In this document: positions 33,875 through 42,126 of the stretch, piece by piece
Position numbering within the stretch: the stretch's first letter is position 1
How the letters are laid out: each line of letters opens with the position of its first letter
Origin: Janthinobacterium tructae
GTDB lineage: Bacteria; Pseudomonadota; Gammaproteobacteria; Burkholderiales; Burkholderiaceae_D
Length of the DNA stretch: 64,000 bases
Reading direction: 5' to 3'
NCBI RefSeq assembly: GCF_006517255.1
Contig: NZ_CP041185.1
Location: 1,612,001 to 1,676,000, forward strand
Program-made: the position numbers and the translations under genes
Notes under the pieces: model-generated
Database searches by the model: none
What the model was told of the DNA's origin: nothing
Seen by the model: only the letters and a program-made list of their open reading frames with translations

Positions 33875-35240
33875 TGGGAACCTCCATCGTGCGCTCGGCA
33901 AGGCCGAGCTGATCCTGCCGGTCCGCGTCGCTGCGTGACATGGGCCGCGCGGGAATGCGCACGCCACGAGTCAGCACCACGTCCACTTTGCGGCCCGCAT
34001 GCACCTCGATGACGGGAAACGTCTGTTCGGCCAGCCGGATGTAATAGTTGGCCAGGTTGTTGAGCGCGCTCCCCATGCCGCTGCCAATGCCGCGGCGGAA
34101 TTGATCGCCGGTGCCGCCGGTCGTCGTCGACAGGGTGCCAAACGGCGAAGTCGTAAATGAGCTGTTGCCTTGGGCGAAGCCCTGGCCGATACCGCTGACG
34201 ATGCCAGCGCGCAGGCTGTTGGCCAGCAGCTGGCCCTGCTTGGAGACGAGCGTGCCGCGCAGCCCCAGGTTGCCATCCTCCCCAAAGATGTTGCCCTCGA
34301 TCTTGACCTCGATCACCGAGCGGTCGTAGCGGATGCAGGAGAGCACATCGGTGCGCAAGTACGCGCGTTCGGAACTGATGTCGCCATAGCCGGAGGCAAC
34401 CACAAAGCATTCCTTGACGTCCGCGCGGAACTGATTCGGCAGAATGGCAGCGGCTGAAATCTTGATTAATGCGGGCAGCGGATTGCTTTGGGCCTGGCCG
34501 CCCGTCGGCGCATCGATCCCACCGAGCAGTTCTCCCGGCAGGATGCCCACTGGCAGGAAGTCGTCCAGCGTGTTTGCCGGTTTTACGCCATTGCCCCCGG
34601 CCTCCTTGGCGGCCCCGGTGTTCCCGCTGGAGTCTGTCGCGGCGCCCAGGGACACGCGGATCATGGGGGCGGACGTCTCCGGTGGCTCGTTTGGCCGCAG
34701 TACGCCGGTGTTGCCACTGGCTGCGTCGGTGGCGGGTGGTCCTGGCGGCGCGTTGCCACCTAGTGGCGTGCCGGGAGGGTACTGCAACGGAGCCGGCGTC
34801 GATGGCTGGGGAATGGGCGGAGTGACGGGCGCAGGCGGCGCAGGTGGCGGTCCTTGTTCTGCCGTGGCGGCCGTTTTTGCTTCCAGATCCGCCAAACGCT
34901 TGAGCAAGGCTGCTTCGACGACCTTGTGATCGTTGTTGATTTTGTCTTGCGCTTCCTTGTCACTGTCATATTGGGCCAGCTTCTTGCCGGCATTGCCGAC
35001 CCATTGATCTTCTGGCGATATCTGGCCCGGCACCATCATGCTGGCACCATCCACATTGACGGTGGTGCGTTTGTCGGTCGACTTGGGAAGCTGCCGGGCG
35101 GGGCTGCCGGACTCGGAATAGGCCAGTACCGCCCACAGGACGCCAATGCAAGCTGTCACGATACTGGCGGCGGCCAGGTACTGCTGCTGCCTGGGTGTCA
35201 ACCGTGCCGTGAGGGATTTCAATGTTTGCATGATGCGCAT
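33858..35240 (-). CDS. traB: Conjugal transfer scaffold protein TraB (VirB10-like)
   Basis: 460 aa. One membrane segment near residues 20-42, a coiled-coil stretch (DKEAQDKINNDHKVVEAALLKRLADLEAK), a long proline-rich periplasmic stalk (about 130-200), and the C-terminal VirB10/TraB barrel with FRADVKECFVVASGYGDISSERAYLRTDVLSC and VDVVLTRGVRIP. It spans the envelope and connects the inner-membrane complex to TraV/TraK. Confidence 0.93.
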   Translation of the reverse strand: MRIMQTLKSLTARLTPRQQQYLAAASIVTACIGVLWAVLAYSESGSPARQLPKSTDKRTTVNVDGASMMVPGQISPEDQWVGNAGKKLAQYDSDKEAQDKINNDHKVVEAALLKRLADLEAKTAATAEQGPPPAPPAPVTPPIPQPSTPAPLQYPPGTPLGGNAPPGPPATDAASGNTGVLRPNEPPETSAPMIRVSLGAATDSSGNTGAAKEAGGNGVKPANTLDDFLPVGILPGELLGGIDAPTGGQAQSNPLPALIKISAAAILPNQFRADVKECFVVASGYGDISSERAYLRTDVLSCIRYDRSVIEVKIEGNIFGEDGNLGLRGTLVSKQGQLLANSLRAGIVSGIGQGFAQGNSSFTTSPFGTLSTTTGGTGDQFRRGIGSGMGSALNNLANYYIRLAEQTFPVIEVHAGRKVDVVLTRGVRIPARPMSRSDADRQDQLGLAERTMEVPNDEAD

Positions 35241-35246
35241 GGCGGT

Positions 35247-36053
35247 TTACTCCCCTGCCCGAATGACGTAGACCCGCGTGCTCTCGTTCGGACGCAAGTT
35301 GAGGTTGTCGATGGCGACGGCCAGGACATCACCATCGTCACGGTCAAATTCCTGCTCTGCGAGCACCAGCGGCGCACCGCTGATATTGCTCAGTGCATAG
35401 GTCTCGCCGATAAGACCACGGCCTTCAAACTGGCGGATGAGCTTCATTTCTGCTTCCGCCCACAGCATGCGCGCTTCGTCGCGCTCTTCCACCCGGACGT
35501 CGTCGGGCACCTGCTCGGAAGCCATGAACATCAGCATCGATTTCAGGGAGCGGACGAATGTGGCGGACCTTGCCGGCGCCGCGCCGCTGGCATTGGCTGC
35601 CTTGACCTGGCGTCTGGCCGACTTGTCTGAGATCACGATGGTGTCTGCAGGAACCTCCGCGCGATTCAGGCGCAAGGTGTAGGTGGCCGTGGCGGAAGAA
35701 ATAAACAGGTTGATCGGCTTGGCAGCAGTGCCCACCGGCTGAATATAGATTTCGCCTTTGGCCAGGTCGCAGGCAAGCGACAGCTGGCCGCCGGGATTGA
35801 CGGCAGTGACGGCGCCTGGCGCCACGGGCAGGCTGGCGTCAGTCGGTTTGGGAGCACAGTTGCTGCTCGAGTAGATGTTGCCAACGACATCGATGATCTT
35901 GCCGCCCTCGATGCGGATGCGCGTGGGCTCATGCGCGGCGATGACCGCCTCGATGGTGGCGCCGTCCCTGACCTCCCTGGTCTGTACGGCCCAGGCGGGG
36001 AGCTCAACGAGCCCCAGCAGCAGCCACGCCAGTGGCAGTATCCGGTTTTCCAT
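35247..36053 (-). CDS. traK: Type-F secretin-like protein TraK
   Basis: 268 aa, AAGGAGTTGAAAG before ATG 36053. Signal peptide (LLLGLVELPAWA), then the TraK body with GATIEAVIAAHEPTRIRIEGGKIIDVVGNIYSS and the C-terminal EQEFDRDDGDVLAVAIDNLNLRPNESTRVYVIR. Forms the outer part of the core complex with TraV and TraB. Its start lies inside the end of traE (50 bp overlap), fitting the conserved traL-E-K-B order. Confidence 0.93.
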   Translation of the reverse strand: MENRILPLAWLLLGLVELPAWAVQTREVRDGATIEAVIAAHEPTRIRIEGGKIIDVVGNIYSSSNCAPKPTDASLPVAPGAVTAVNPGGQLSLACDLAKGEIYIQPVGTAAKPINLFISSATATYTLRLNRAEVPADTIVISDKSARRQVKAANASGAAPARSATFVRSLKSMLMFMASEQVPDDVRVEERDEARMLWAEAEMKLIRQFEGRGLIGETYALSNISGAPLVLAEQEFDRDDGDVLAVAIDNLNLRPNESTRVYVIRAGE

Positions 36054-36606
36054 CTTTCAACTCCTTAAAATCTTTCAAATGCACGCGCGCGCCACGGAAG
36101 ACGAAGTCCGCACGGTAGGTCTTGAGGTTGTCAGAGGTATTGGCCCCGTTCACCTGGGTTTTGAGGTAACCGGTCATCGTGACCGATTGCGTTTCTTCGT
36201 CAGGCACCAGCTGCTGCATCTGGAAATAAGTGCTCGCATTGAGCTTCTTCAGTCTTGCCGCCTCCAGATCCTGGCGCGTCTTGATGCTGCCGGCGCTCTC
36301 CGGCAGGCACCAGCTGAGCAGCATGTCCTTCTTCCATTCGATGGACTTCGGCGTGACGTCCAGCATCAGGTAGGCGATATAGCCGGACATCTGCACCAGA
36401 TAGTCGTTGCTGGCCCTGCCGTCCTCGATCCAGAATGTTTTATTGATCGCCGGCGGCACGATGACGGTGCGTTCCGTGCCGGCGATGCGGACAATGATGG
36501 TCAACGCCAGCATCAGGCAGACGGAAAGGATGCCGATGGCCAGGCGCTGGTCGAACACGCGCCGGCGTAGTGCGCCCAGGTCATCCTGATAGGTTTCCAG
36601 TTTCAC
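36004..36606 (-). CDS. traE: Conjugal transfer protein TraE (VirB5/VirB8-like)
   Basis: 200 aa from GTG 36606 with AAGGAG. N-terminal membrane anchor (LAIGILSVCLMLALTIIVRIAG), then the TraE body (KTFWIEDGRASNDYLVQMSGYIAYLMLDVTP). Inner-membrane component of the pilus assembly complex. Lies between traL and traK. Confidence 0.92.
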   Translation of the reverse strand: MKLETYQDDLGALRRRVFDQRLAIGILSVCLMLALTIIVRIAGTERTVIVPPAINKTFWIEDGRASNDYLVQMSGYIAYLMLDVTPKSIEWKKDMLLSWCLPESAGSIKTRQDLEAARLKKLNASTYFQMQQLVPDEETQSVTMTGYLKTQVNGANTSDNLKTYRADFVFRGARVHLKDFKELKDGKPDTATGVAAAGAR

Positions 36607-36623
36607 TGGTGCTCTCCTTGGTG

Positions 36624-36923
36624 CTACCCGACCATCTTGCGGATATGCGAGGGCGGGGTTGCGCGCATGGACGTCAGCGGACTGACAGGCAGATACCAGT
36701 ACGCCCAGTGCAGGACAAAGGCTGGATGCTTGTCTGCTTTTTTGCGGCTGAGCCAGCGCGACACGGCGACGCCGGCGCAGACCGCGAGAAAAAATCCGAG
36801 TTTGCTGCTGGCCAGATAGCCGACAAAGATGGAAAGGAGGACGGGAAAGGCGACATCAAAGTCCCATAGGCCAAGCTTCCATTGGTCGTCTAGCCGTCGG
36901 GGAATATAGGTGTCGGCTTGCAT
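36624..36923 (-). CDS. traL: Conjugal transfer protein TraL
   Basis: 99 aa, AAGGAGGACATC before the ATG. Starts YIPRRLDDQWKLGLWDFDVA, typical for TraL, followed by hydrophobic segments (VLLSIFVGYLASS, FLAVCAGVAVSRWL). Small inner-membrane pilus assembly protein (VirB3-like). Confidence 0.92.
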   Translation of the reverse strand: MQADTYIPRRLDDQWKLGLWDFDVAFPVLLSIFVGYLASSKLGFFLAVCAGVAVSRWLSRKKADKHPAFVLHWAYWYLPVSPLTSMRATPPSHIRKMVG

Positions 36924-36967
36924 GATGTCCTCCTTGTCTCAATGTGCGGTGTCTGCGCCAGCCTGGT

Positions 36968-37348
36968 TCAGATCGTGGCACCCATAATGGAGCCGCCGAT
37001 GATCAGCCCGACCGCGCCGAAAATCGCCATGCCGATGTAGAACAGCACCGGACTGAAATTACGCAGAGCGGTCAGCGAGATCAGGGCCACCACGAAGCCG
37101 ATGAAGCCAACCAGTGCTTTCACGCCGGGGGCCAATGCGGCCAATTGCGTCAGTGCTGACGTCAGCGGGCCGGTGATGCCGGTGAACGCGACGAGGTCGA
37201 TGGCGGTGGCGGGAATAGCGGCGAGCAGGCCCAGGATAATCAGGGTCAGCAGTGCCAGGACCTTGGCCGCAGTGGAGACGCGCAGGCCAAGCGGCCGCTT
37301 GCCGTGTTGTTTGAAAGGGAGAACTGTGACGTATTGCAGGGTGTTCAT
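36968..37348 (-). CDS. traA: Type-F prepilin TraA candidate
   Basis: 126 aa from ATG 37348 (another ATG 6 bp upstream). A long leader with basic residues (KQHGKRPLGLRV) and a hydrophobic stretch to IPATA is followed by a mature part of about 70 aa with two hydrophobic helices (ALVGFIGFVVALISL; FYIGMAIFGAVGLIIGGSIMG) joined by a short basic loop. This is the layout of F propilin: long leader, cleavage after Ala, two-helix pilin. Position directly upstream of traL fits. The S26 peptidase of the locus may process it. Confidence 0.72.
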   Translation of the reverse strand: MNTLQYVTVLPFKQHGKRPLGLRVSTAAKVLALLTLIILGLLAAIPATAIDLVAFTGITGPLTSALTQLAALAPGVKALVGFIGFVVALISLTALRNFSPVLFYIGMAIFGAVGLIIGGSIMGATI

Positions 37349-37519
37349 GTGCATTCCAATCGTGATCGTGAAGAAAAATTCCTAAAACTGTCTGTGCGGG
37401 CGGCTAGGTGCTGCGGCATGGCGGCACAGGGGGACCACGCACGGGGCATTGCCACGCGATCTTGCCCGGCCGGCACGCTCTCCATGCCGAAGTCAGGTTG
37501 ATCAGGTGCGCTTCGGTTC

Positions 37520-38230
37520 TCATCTCTGGACCTGCCGAGGCGTATCGGCGGTGAGGCTGAGCTCCACCCTCCGGTTGTTCTGGCGGCCCGTTTCGGTCGC
37601 ATTGGCGGCGGCGTAACAGCAGGCGCCGCTACTTCCCACCTCAAGCTGAACTGCAGGCACGTGCAGATGGCGGCGCAGATAACGCTCGACCCTGGCCGCG
37701 CGCTGGTGTGCGATGGCATCGTTCAGAGCCGGCGTTCCAGTGTTGTCTGTTCTGCCGGCGATACGAATATGGGACCCTGGCTGCACCTGCGCGAGAAATT
37801 GCTGCAGAACGTGTTGGGCCGTTCTATCGAGACGAGACGAGCCCGGCGCAAAGTGCACCGCAAGTTCAGTGACATCGGACAAATCATTTTCGTTCGCTGC
37901 ACCGGTACCCACGGGTGTTCCAGCCAGTGTCCGCTGGGTGCTGGCTGCCGCGATCGTGGTTTGCGGCACCTCTTCAATGTACGCATCCCGCCTTGCCAGC
38001 GTCTTGGGCGTGCGCGTAGGGCAAGCTGGATCGATGCACAGGCCGTAGCGTGCATGTTTACCGTAGTGAAGCTGGGTGATGTGCTGCATGTGGGACCCAG
38101 GCGTGACTGCGCGGGAAGACAGTCCTGCAGGTTGTGGCTGGGTATGCACATTTTCGCAGGAGGCCATCAGCAAGCTGACTGCAGCCATTCCTGTGGCGGC
38201 TAGTGTGGCATGAGCAATAGAGCGTCTCAT
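37520..38230 (-). CDS. OmpA-C-like lipoprotein in the transfer locus
   Basis: 236 aa. Signal ending in a lipobox-like LLMASC (Cys about residue 25). The C-terminal domain (about 125-228) is OmpA-like: VHFAPGSSRLDRTAQHVL, the peptidoglycan-binding GRTDNTGTPALNDAIAHQRAARVERYL and NNRRVELSL. It would tether the outer membrane to the cell wall, perhaps stabilising the transfer channel. Its start overlaps the stop of the lytic transglycosylase gene (ATGA), so wall opening and wall anchoring are co-translated. Confidence 0.8.
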   Translation of the reverse strand: MRRSIAHATLAATGMAAVSLLMASCENVHTQPQPAGLSSRAVTPGSHMQHITQLHYGKHARYGLCIDPACPTRTPKTLARRDAYIEEVPQTTIAAASTQRTLAGTPVGTGAANENDLSDVTELAVHFAPGSSRLDRTAQHVLQQFLAQVQPGSHIRIAGRTDNTGTPALNDAIAHQRAARVERYLRRHLHVPAVQLEVGSSGACCYAAANATETGRQNNRRVELSLTADTPRQVQR

Positions 38231-38787
38231 GTCAGCCCCACTGCCACCAGCGCAAGCTGCGTTGGGACGACCGATTCAGCTCGCGCATTTTTCTGAGTCT
38301 GGTACCTGCCCCGCGGCGTAGCGCGGCGTATTGCCGGCGGCTTGGTATTGGTCAGAAAGCCGTATACGCGCCAGGCGTAGCGGGTGCGCGTAGCCTGGCA
38401 TTGGGCCGCATCAAGTTTGGTACACGAGGCGTTGTATGCTCCGATCGCCTCCCAGGTGTTGCCGTACCTTTGCAGCTTTTCCACGAGAATGCGGGAACCA
38501 GCATGAATGTTTTTACAGGGCTCATGCAGTTCTTGCTCGGTCACCCCCAAATTGCGTAGGACCCGTGGATCAGAATTGACACCCATATAACCGATATCCA
38601 CGGTACCGGTTTGGCGCAGATGGCGGCGATTGACTGCGTTCGGATCCAATGACGATTCCGCTCGAGCAATCGCATAGAGCAGCGCTGCCGGCACATTGTG
38701 GCGAACGGCGGCTTGTTCCCAGCAAGCCCAGGCAGGACCCGGACAAACAACGAGGATCGCTATGAAGCATAAAAGATGTCGTTCCAT
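38227..38787 (-). CDS. Lytic transglycosylase (VirB1/TraP19-type SLT)
   Basis: 186 aa from ATG 38787 (MERHLLCFIAILVVCPGPAWA), a signal peptide; the longer frame to 38850 is unlikely. SLT domain: catalytic Glu44 in YAIARAESSLDPNA, then GYMGVNSDPRVL and YNASC. It cuts peptidoglycan to let the conjugation apparatus cross the wall. Two cysteine pairs are visible. Arg/Lys-rich C-terminal tail. Confidence 0.87.
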   Translation of the reverse strand: MERHLLCFIAILVVCPGPAWACWEQAAVRHNVPAALLYAIARAESSLDPNAVNRRHLRQTGTVDIGYMGVNSDPRVLRNLGVTEQELHEPCKNIHAGSRILVEKLQRYGNTWEAIGAYNASCTKLDAAQCQATRTRYAWRVYGFLTNTKPPAIRRATPRGRYQTQKNARAESVVPTQLALVAVGLT

Positions 38788-38940
38788 GGCAAGGAGCAGG
38801 CATAAACCCGAAAGCGTTGATCCACCCGGCGCGCGCAGGCGCCAGACCATCGAGGGTGCACATCGGGTAAGCCTGGCATCAGCCTGGCAAGGTCACTTCG
38901 GGTCGCATATCCGTTTGCGGTATGCCTTGCAATCTGCCTC

Positions 38941-39447
38941 TTATGGCAGGTGCGATACTGCTCGCTCGGCGATATTGCGCCGGGCCTGTTCAAATACTTT
39001 CCCTTGCGCCCCCTCTTCCTGCAGGGCAAGGGCGATGCACGCGGTCGTAAACTGTCCCAGGTCAAATCGAGGATGGGGATGCCGGTTCATTTCTGACTTC
39101 TGCAGCGCCAGCAACAATACATACTGGGCGCGCCAGATTTCCTCTTGTCGACGCGGCATGCATTGGTCTCGCAGCACCATCTGGGTATGCAAAAAGGAAA
39201 AAATATGCTTCGCGGGTTCCGGCTGCGCAAACACTCTTGCAATACAAGCACTAATCAGATCGGGATGCCGTAATTTTGGCGAACAATTGTGATGATGGTT
39301 GAACAGCTGGTCGAGCTGATGAAATTCCTCCAGCCATACTAGCGTACCAACCGTTTCCTCACACCCCGTCGATGAGGCCGCAGAACGATGCGTAGCGGCC
39401 GTGTGAGCGGAAGATGAGGACGGCATCGGACGATATTCAGTATTCAT
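38941..39447 (-). CDS. Hypothetical protein between transglycosylase and DUF4400 gene
   Basis: 168 aa, soluble, His-rich (NHHHNCSPKLRHP, MNRHPHPRF), helical. No family recognised and no signal peptide. It lies in the traD-to-traL interval where related ICEs carry variable genes. Confidence 0.45.
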   Translation of the reverse strand: MNTEYRPMPSSSSAHTAATHRSAASSTGCEETVGTLVWLEEFHQLDQLFNHHHNCSPKLRHPDLISACIARVFAQPEPAKHIFSFLHTQMVLRDQCMPRRQEEIWRAQYVLLLALQKSEMNRHPHPRFDLGQFTTACIALALQEEGAQGKVFEQARRNIAERAVSHLP

Positions 39448-39602
39448 GGCGACTCGAAATCGAAATTGACTGCGTATGACATCATGCTAGCGTATCGCAG
39501 CTACAATGTTTGTCCAAAAAGTCGCGCTTTTTGTGGACTATTTGGATGAACCCAGATTTCCCTCGGCGTGTCGCTACAGCTACGGGACTTCTACCTTCAC
39601 AC

Positions 39603-40217
39603 TCACGCATACTGCGCCACCATTTGTCCTGCCAGCCACGCGATCACACACAACATGGCGGGCAACAGAAGCGGGGACAGTTGAACAGGAAGCACACACG
39701 CTACTGCCACCAGACAAATCAGCAAAATCGCCATGCCCATTGCTGCCGCGAACCACTCCGGGTGCTGCTTGGCGAACACCAAACGTTTAGTACGCCGACG
39801 CACCAAGGCATCCACGATGCAGGCTGTGATCAGCACCACGAACAGTGCCCACCACTGCACGATGCCTGCCAGTCTATACAGCGCCAGCATGGTCAACATA
39901 TCGAGCGAGCGGAAATAGCTGTTCTGAAACAGCTGCAGACGCACCCGGCCCAGGCTATCGGCGACGGGTTGTGCTACCGGATCGCGCGTCACCTCGTGGA
40001 CGTTGGCCGATGCCGGTTGGGAGTCCAATGCAGCTTGATACTGAAACATGCGGCTCAACACGCGGCGTGCATACAGATCGCCCCAGCAGTCCGCACTGGC
40101 CATATGCTCCGCGCGGATCTGCGCGACAAATCGCTGAGGCGGGAAGGCTGACGGCAGGTACAGCACCAGAATCAGGAGCACGCTCAGCGAAACAATGGCC
40201 ATCAACCGAATCAGCAT
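39603..40217 (-). CDS. DUF4400 integral membrane protein of the transfer locus
   Basis: 204 aa with an N-terminal hydrophobic segment (IVSLSVLLILVLYLPSAF) and several more near the middle and end (WWALFVVLITACIVDALVRRRTKR, GMAILLICLVAVACVLP). The charged RRRTKRLVFAKQ loop and arrangement match DUF4400, a family found immediately after traD in SXT-type elements (orf s043). Overlaps traD by 7 bp. Likely assists the coupling protein at the inner membrane. Confidence 0.75.
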   Translation of the reverse strand: MLIRLMAIVSLSVLLILVLYLPSAFPPQRFVAQIRAEHMASADCWGDLYARRVLSRMFQYQAALDSQPASANVHEVTRDPVAQPVADSLGRVRLQLFQNSYFRSLDMLTMLALYRLAGIVQWWALFVVLITACIVDALVRRRTKRLVFAKQHPEWFAAAMGMAILLICLVAVACVLPVQLSPLLLPAMLCVIAWLAGQMVAQYA

Positions 40218-42124
40218 GCTTCACCCTCCTCCTTCTGATCGCGGCTTACATCGTCCGCGCCAGGGTCAATTAGCGTAAACCGCCCCTTGTAGACATGGCC
40301 GCCAGACACGGAGGCGAAGAACTGCAAATTGGGTAATTTACCGAGGATCGATGGCGGGACCAACTCGTTGACTTCCTCGCTCAACTGCGTTGAATCGACT
40401 GCCGTAAAATCCGTAAAGTGGCCGTCCCTGGCAGTGTTGTGCCCGACTTTCATGCTATGGATGGTGGTCTGCCCCAGTGTTTCATTGATGAACTCCTGAG
40501 TGGGCTGATCTTTGGTTCGGAAGGCGATGAGGTTGTTCAAGTTCCCCAATGCCATACGTGCCGTCTCCTGGCTGCCAAGGCGTTTCGCCAGGTCGGCAAT
40601 CGTCTGCATGGCGGCCGTGGTGTACAGCCCTCCCTCGGCACCTTTATTCAGTATTTCGATCAACGGTTGATTGATCACGTTCGATAGCTCATCCACAAAC
40701 AGGGAAATGCGCCGCTCTCCTCCCAGGTTGTAGCGAATGCCTGAGCGGGCCGCCAGGTCGGCCAGCGCCATGGCGCCGATTGCCGTTGCAACGGAAGGAT
40801 CTGGCAACGAATCCAGACATAGAAGCAGCACATGTCCCGCGCGCTCGATCTTTTCCAAATTCATGATGGGCCGCTGATCATCCGCATCAAACGGATCGGG
40901 AGACAGGCTTTTTCCCAAGTCTCCGGATGTCAGCATGGACAAGATCGGTAAAAGATTAGCGGTTATTTTCTGATAGTGTTCCCGGTTATGCTGGAATACC
41001 CGGACTTGGGAACTGACCACCGGATCACGCCTAGCCTCATGCACATGGTGATCGTAGTAGGTCACATACGCCAAGAGTTCATGGCTCGCGGCTGGTGTCG
41101 GCGATTTGATCTGCCCTCTCCGCGCCTTATCGAGCAAGCGCACCATGTCGGGCGTACTACGCCACTGCATGCCAATGAGCTGTTCGTAAAAACGCTCGAG
41201 CGCCTGTTCTAGGATAGGTTCGACGCCTCCTTCAATGTATTGCTTCAGCTTCGCCAAATTCGGACGCTTCTCCAGTTGCACCATCCCTTGCACGACGACA
41301 TTCACTGCGTCCCAACCAAATGCGCTGAACGTTCCAGCAGTATCTGGTGGCATGATTGACTGAATACGCGAAGCGACTTCGGTGGGCTTTTGCCAGTTAA
41401 ACGTGAAGTCAAGACGAACACCCGTTTCCGGAAAGGCAGGATGAAACCAAAGAAAACTGTCTGGCTCGCGATACAGTTGACAGGCCTTCATGACCAGTCG
41501 CTTGAGGCGGCGTGAATTTTTCGGATCAATAATAATGACGACATCGCCACGGCGGATAGCCTGAAAAATCAACCAGCCAAGGCATACCCCTTTGCCCGAC
41601 TGCGTAGTTCCGACCACCAATGTGCCCCCTTCAAAGTTCTGCAGCGGCCGCATCAACAAGCGCTCTTCCGACTCGACGCCATGAATCCAGGGTAGGCCAA
41701 TCTCTGCGTCAGATTGTGGATTGGGTTGATATCCCAGAGCGCGTATGAGCCAGGGAGAAATGGTCATCGCGCGATAATCGATCTTGATCAACTCATAAAG
41801 CCGCTGAGAGTGCAGTGGCAACCAGATAAAGCCCAGGCCAAACACGACCTGTTCAGGATCGCCTGTCCATGTCGCCAGCCGGGAAATTGAAACCATTTCC
41901 AACGCGCGGCCAGACAACGCGGCACGAATACGCACAACACGCAGAGCTTGCCGGCAGCGAATCAAGGCAATGAGGATTGAGAAAAAAATGAGCGGAAAAC
42001 CCGCACGCGGCGGCAAATGATCAGGTATTAGAAGGTAAAAAATAGCGGCGGCGAGAATCCATGCCAGAGCGGCCACGCCCTCAATGGGACTACGCCATGG
42101 CATTTCATACCGTCGCAGCAACAT
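40211..42124 (-). CDS. traD: Conjugative coupling protein TraD
   Basis: 637 aa from ATG 42124, 2 bp after the traI stop. Two membrane segments at the N-terminus (AALAWILAAAIFYLLIP; FPLIFFSILIALIRC). Walker A VVGTTQSGKG at about residue 170, DVVIIIDPKNS, Walker B in RISLFVDELSN near residue 475, and the arginine-finger region AMQTIADLAKRLGSQETA. Belongs to the TraD of MobH elements. It hands the relaxase-DNA complex to the secretion channel. Confidence 0.94.
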   Translation of the reverse strand: MLLRRYEMPWRSPIEGVAALAWILAAAIFYLLIPDHLPPRAGFPLIFFSILIALIRCRQALRVVRIRAALSGRALEMVSISRLATWTGDPEQVVFGLGFIWLPLHSQRLYELIKIDYRAMTISPWLIRALGYQPNPQSDAEIGLPWIHGVESEERLLMRPLQNFEGGTLVVGTTQSGKGVCLGWLIFQAIRRGDVVIIIDPKNSRRLKRLVMKACQLYREPDSFLWFHPAFPETGVRLDFTFNWQKPTEVASRIQSIMPPDTAGTFSAFGWDAVNVVVQGMVQLEKRPNLAKLKQYIEGGVEPILEQALERFYEQLIGMQWRSTPDMVRLLDKARRGQIKSPTPAASHELLAYVTYYDHHVHEARRDPVVSSQVRVFQHNREHYQKITANLLPILSMLTSGDLGKSLSPDPFDADDQRPIMNLEKIERAGHVLLLCLDSLPDPSVATAIGAMALADLAARSGIRYNLGGERRISLFVDELSNVINQPLIEILNKGAEGGLYTTAAMQTIADLAKRLGSQETARMALGNLNNLIAFRTKDQPTQEFINETLGQTTIHSMKVGHNTARDGHFTDFTAVDSTQLSEEVNELVPPSILGKLPNLQFFASVSGGHVYKGRFTLIDPGADDVSRDQKEEGEAC

Positions 42125-42126
42125 GA

